From ZLKRG46 sp032117915 (lineage in GTDB: Bacteria > Bacteroidota > Ignavibacteria > Kapaibacteriales > Kapaibacteriaceae), in NCBI GenBank assembly GCA_032117915.1, contig JAULYI010000179.1, positions 1 to 6,280 on the forward strand: 6,280 bases of DNA, given 5' to 3'. The position numbers and the translations under genes were made by a program. This document shows positions 5,420 through 6,280 of this stretch, piece by piece. Position 1 is the first letter of the stretch, and the number at the start of each line of letters is the position of its first letter. A model generated the notes under the pieces. It was not told where the DNA came from and made no database searches. It saw only the letters and a list, made by a program, of their open reading frames with translations.

Positions 5420-6280
5420 TCAACGTCGCAGAATCAGCGTCCCGGTAGTCATGGAGTTTACAGTAACAACCGCATGATACGAACCAGGCGCACAACTGCC
5501 AGCATCAAATGTCAAGCCATCCCACGTGAGGGATGTTGCGTCATTGGCCGATCCCGTCCAGATCAGCCGGCCCATAAGGTCGCGGATCGTTACGCCGATG
5601 CGTGATGGTTCCACAGTGCGGAAGGTGACCGTTCCGGAAGAGGGATTGGGATATACGGTGACTTCGGCAACACGCGTATCGGGTACGGACGACGCGATCG
5701 CCGTACCGATCAGCGTGTACACGAACGGTGAGTCGATACCCATGACTTTGATGTTCACACGATCTTCGAACGATCCCGTGGCCTTGGGTAGAAAACCGGT
5801 CATGATGTCCATCTGCGTTTTAGGCAGCACAACGAGCGGCTGTCGCCACTGACCGTTGAAGAAGTTCCCCGTCCGATCATCGATCCAGATGTACTCGATC
5901 GTCATTGGTGCGTCGCCGTCGTTGGCGATGGGTAGGCGTCCGAACGATAGCTCGCCAACCATGCCGTTCATGATGACGGTATCCTGGATGGATCGGTACA
6001 CGGGTGTAGCACCTTCCGGCACAGGCACCAGTTCCATGATCACGTCGTCCTCGGGTCTGGGAAATGGCTCGTACTTGCCCTGGTCCTGATTGGTCGTGCT
6101 AAGAAAGATGCGGCCATCCTTGGTAATGTGGATGGCACGCAGACGTCCCGCAGAGAACGGAAGGATCGGCACCGTCTGCACGATGCGGCTGCGTGTACTG
6201 TCGAATTTCAGTTGGTACAGGGTGCTCTGCTTCAGCGAGACAAGAAGCAGCGAGTTCTGAAGGACGGGGTAAAGATCGTG
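5420..6280 (-). CDS. Partial secreted glucose/sorbosone dehydrogenase-like protein with a type IX secretion sorting domain
   Basis: The frame is open to the right edge, so only the last 286 residues are seen. A GTG at 6179-6181 is not the real start: 33 more in-frame codons precede it and look coding (HDLYPVLQNSLLLVSLKQ). Visible residues 1-85 match the last blades of the PQQ-dependent sugar dehydrogenase (GSDH) beta-propeller: NSLLLVSLKQSTLYQL, GRLRAIHITKDGRIFLSTTN (45-64) and the EDDVI motif (77-81). Residues of about 105-195 form an ASH/choice-of-anchor-D-like Ig module (LSFGRLPIANDGDAPMTI, then an F.P..G...D..NI pattern). From about 204 comes the type IX C-terminal sorting domain: VYPNPSSGTVTF (209-220), IRDLMGRLIW, APGSYHAVV and a basic end RR. 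The protein is thus predicted to be exported to the periplasm and then across or onto the outer membrane. The PQQ site and catalytic His would lie outside the window, so enzymatic activity is inferred. Its stop is 1 nt from pdxB. Confidence 0.85.
   Translation of the reverse strand, partial: HDLYPVLQNSLLLVSLKQSTLYQLKFDSTRSRIVQTVPILPFSAGRLRAIHITKDGRIFLSTTNQDQGKYEPFPRPEDDVIMELVPVPEGATPVYRSIQDTVIMNGMVGELSFGRLPIANDGDAPMTIEYIWIDDRTGNFFNGQWRQPLVVLPKTQMDIMTGFLPKATGSFEDRVNIKVMGIDSPFVYTLIGTAIASSVPDTRVAEVTVYPNPSSGTVTFRTVEPSRIGVTIRDLMGRLIWTGSANDATSLTWDGLTFDAGSCAPGSYHAVVTVNSMTTGTLILRR

Noticed and set aside
6179..6181. GTG as start of the secreted protein
   Set aside because: The frame continues upstream to the window edge with 33 codons that fit the sugar-dehydrogenase fold, so the gene is truncated by the window and does not start there.
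1..6280. Mobile elements, CRISPR arrays, tRNA or rRNA genes, defence or biosynthetic clusters
   Set aside because: No transposase, terminal inverted repeats, regularly spaced repeats, cloverleaf or rRNA-like sequence was seen; the intact genes are recognised metabolic or secreted-protein families.

Overview
The window reads as ordinary housekeeping sequence from a moderately GC-rich bacterium. The best clue to the organism is the partial gene at the right edge. Its protein ends in a type IX secretion (Por) sorting domain beginning YPNPSSG, a signal essentially confined to the Bacteroidota/Chlorobiota (FCB) lineage. The GC-rich codon use would suit a Kapabacteria- or Ignavibacteria-like member, but that narrower placement is inference.

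Layout. Bases 1-444 hold no intact gene. They start with an AT-rich stretch and then contain what looks like a frame-disrupted C-terminal remnant of dephospho-CoA kinase (CoaE). From 445 to 3838 four genes run on the + strand with short gaps (13, 32 and 34 nt): thioredoxin (trxA), pterin-4a-carbinolamine dehydratase, enolase (eno) and an alpha-D-phosphohexomutase (phosphoglucomutase/phosphomannomutase family). From 6280 back to 3809 three genes run on the - strand with gaps of 1 and 11 nt: the 3' part of a secreted sugar-dehydrogenase-like protein with a type IX sorting domain, erythronate-4-phosphate dehydrogenase (pdxB), and dTDP-4-dehydrorhamnose 3,5-epimerase (rfbC/rmlC). The two groups converge, and the last 30 nt of the phosphohexomutase and rfbC genes overlap tail to tail.

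Function. The + group covers redox control (thioredoxin), pterin recycling, lower glycolysis (2-phosphoglycerate to phosphoenolpyruvate) and interconversion of hexose 1- and 6-phosphates. The - group covers a step in vitamin B6 synthesis (DXP-dependent route), a step of dTDP-L-rhamnose synthesis, and an exported protein. Glucose-1-phosphate from a phosphohexomutase feeds the dTDP-rhamnose pathway, so the two convergent terminal genes may be metabolically linked, but nothing here shows co-regulation.

I found no mobile element, CRISPR array, tRNA or rRNA, and no convincing new multi-gene system. The points most worth checking are the broken CoaE-like frame at the left edge, the convergent gene overlap without an obvious terminator, two perfect 9-bp hairpins inside the dehydratase gene, and the domain fusion in the secreted protein.
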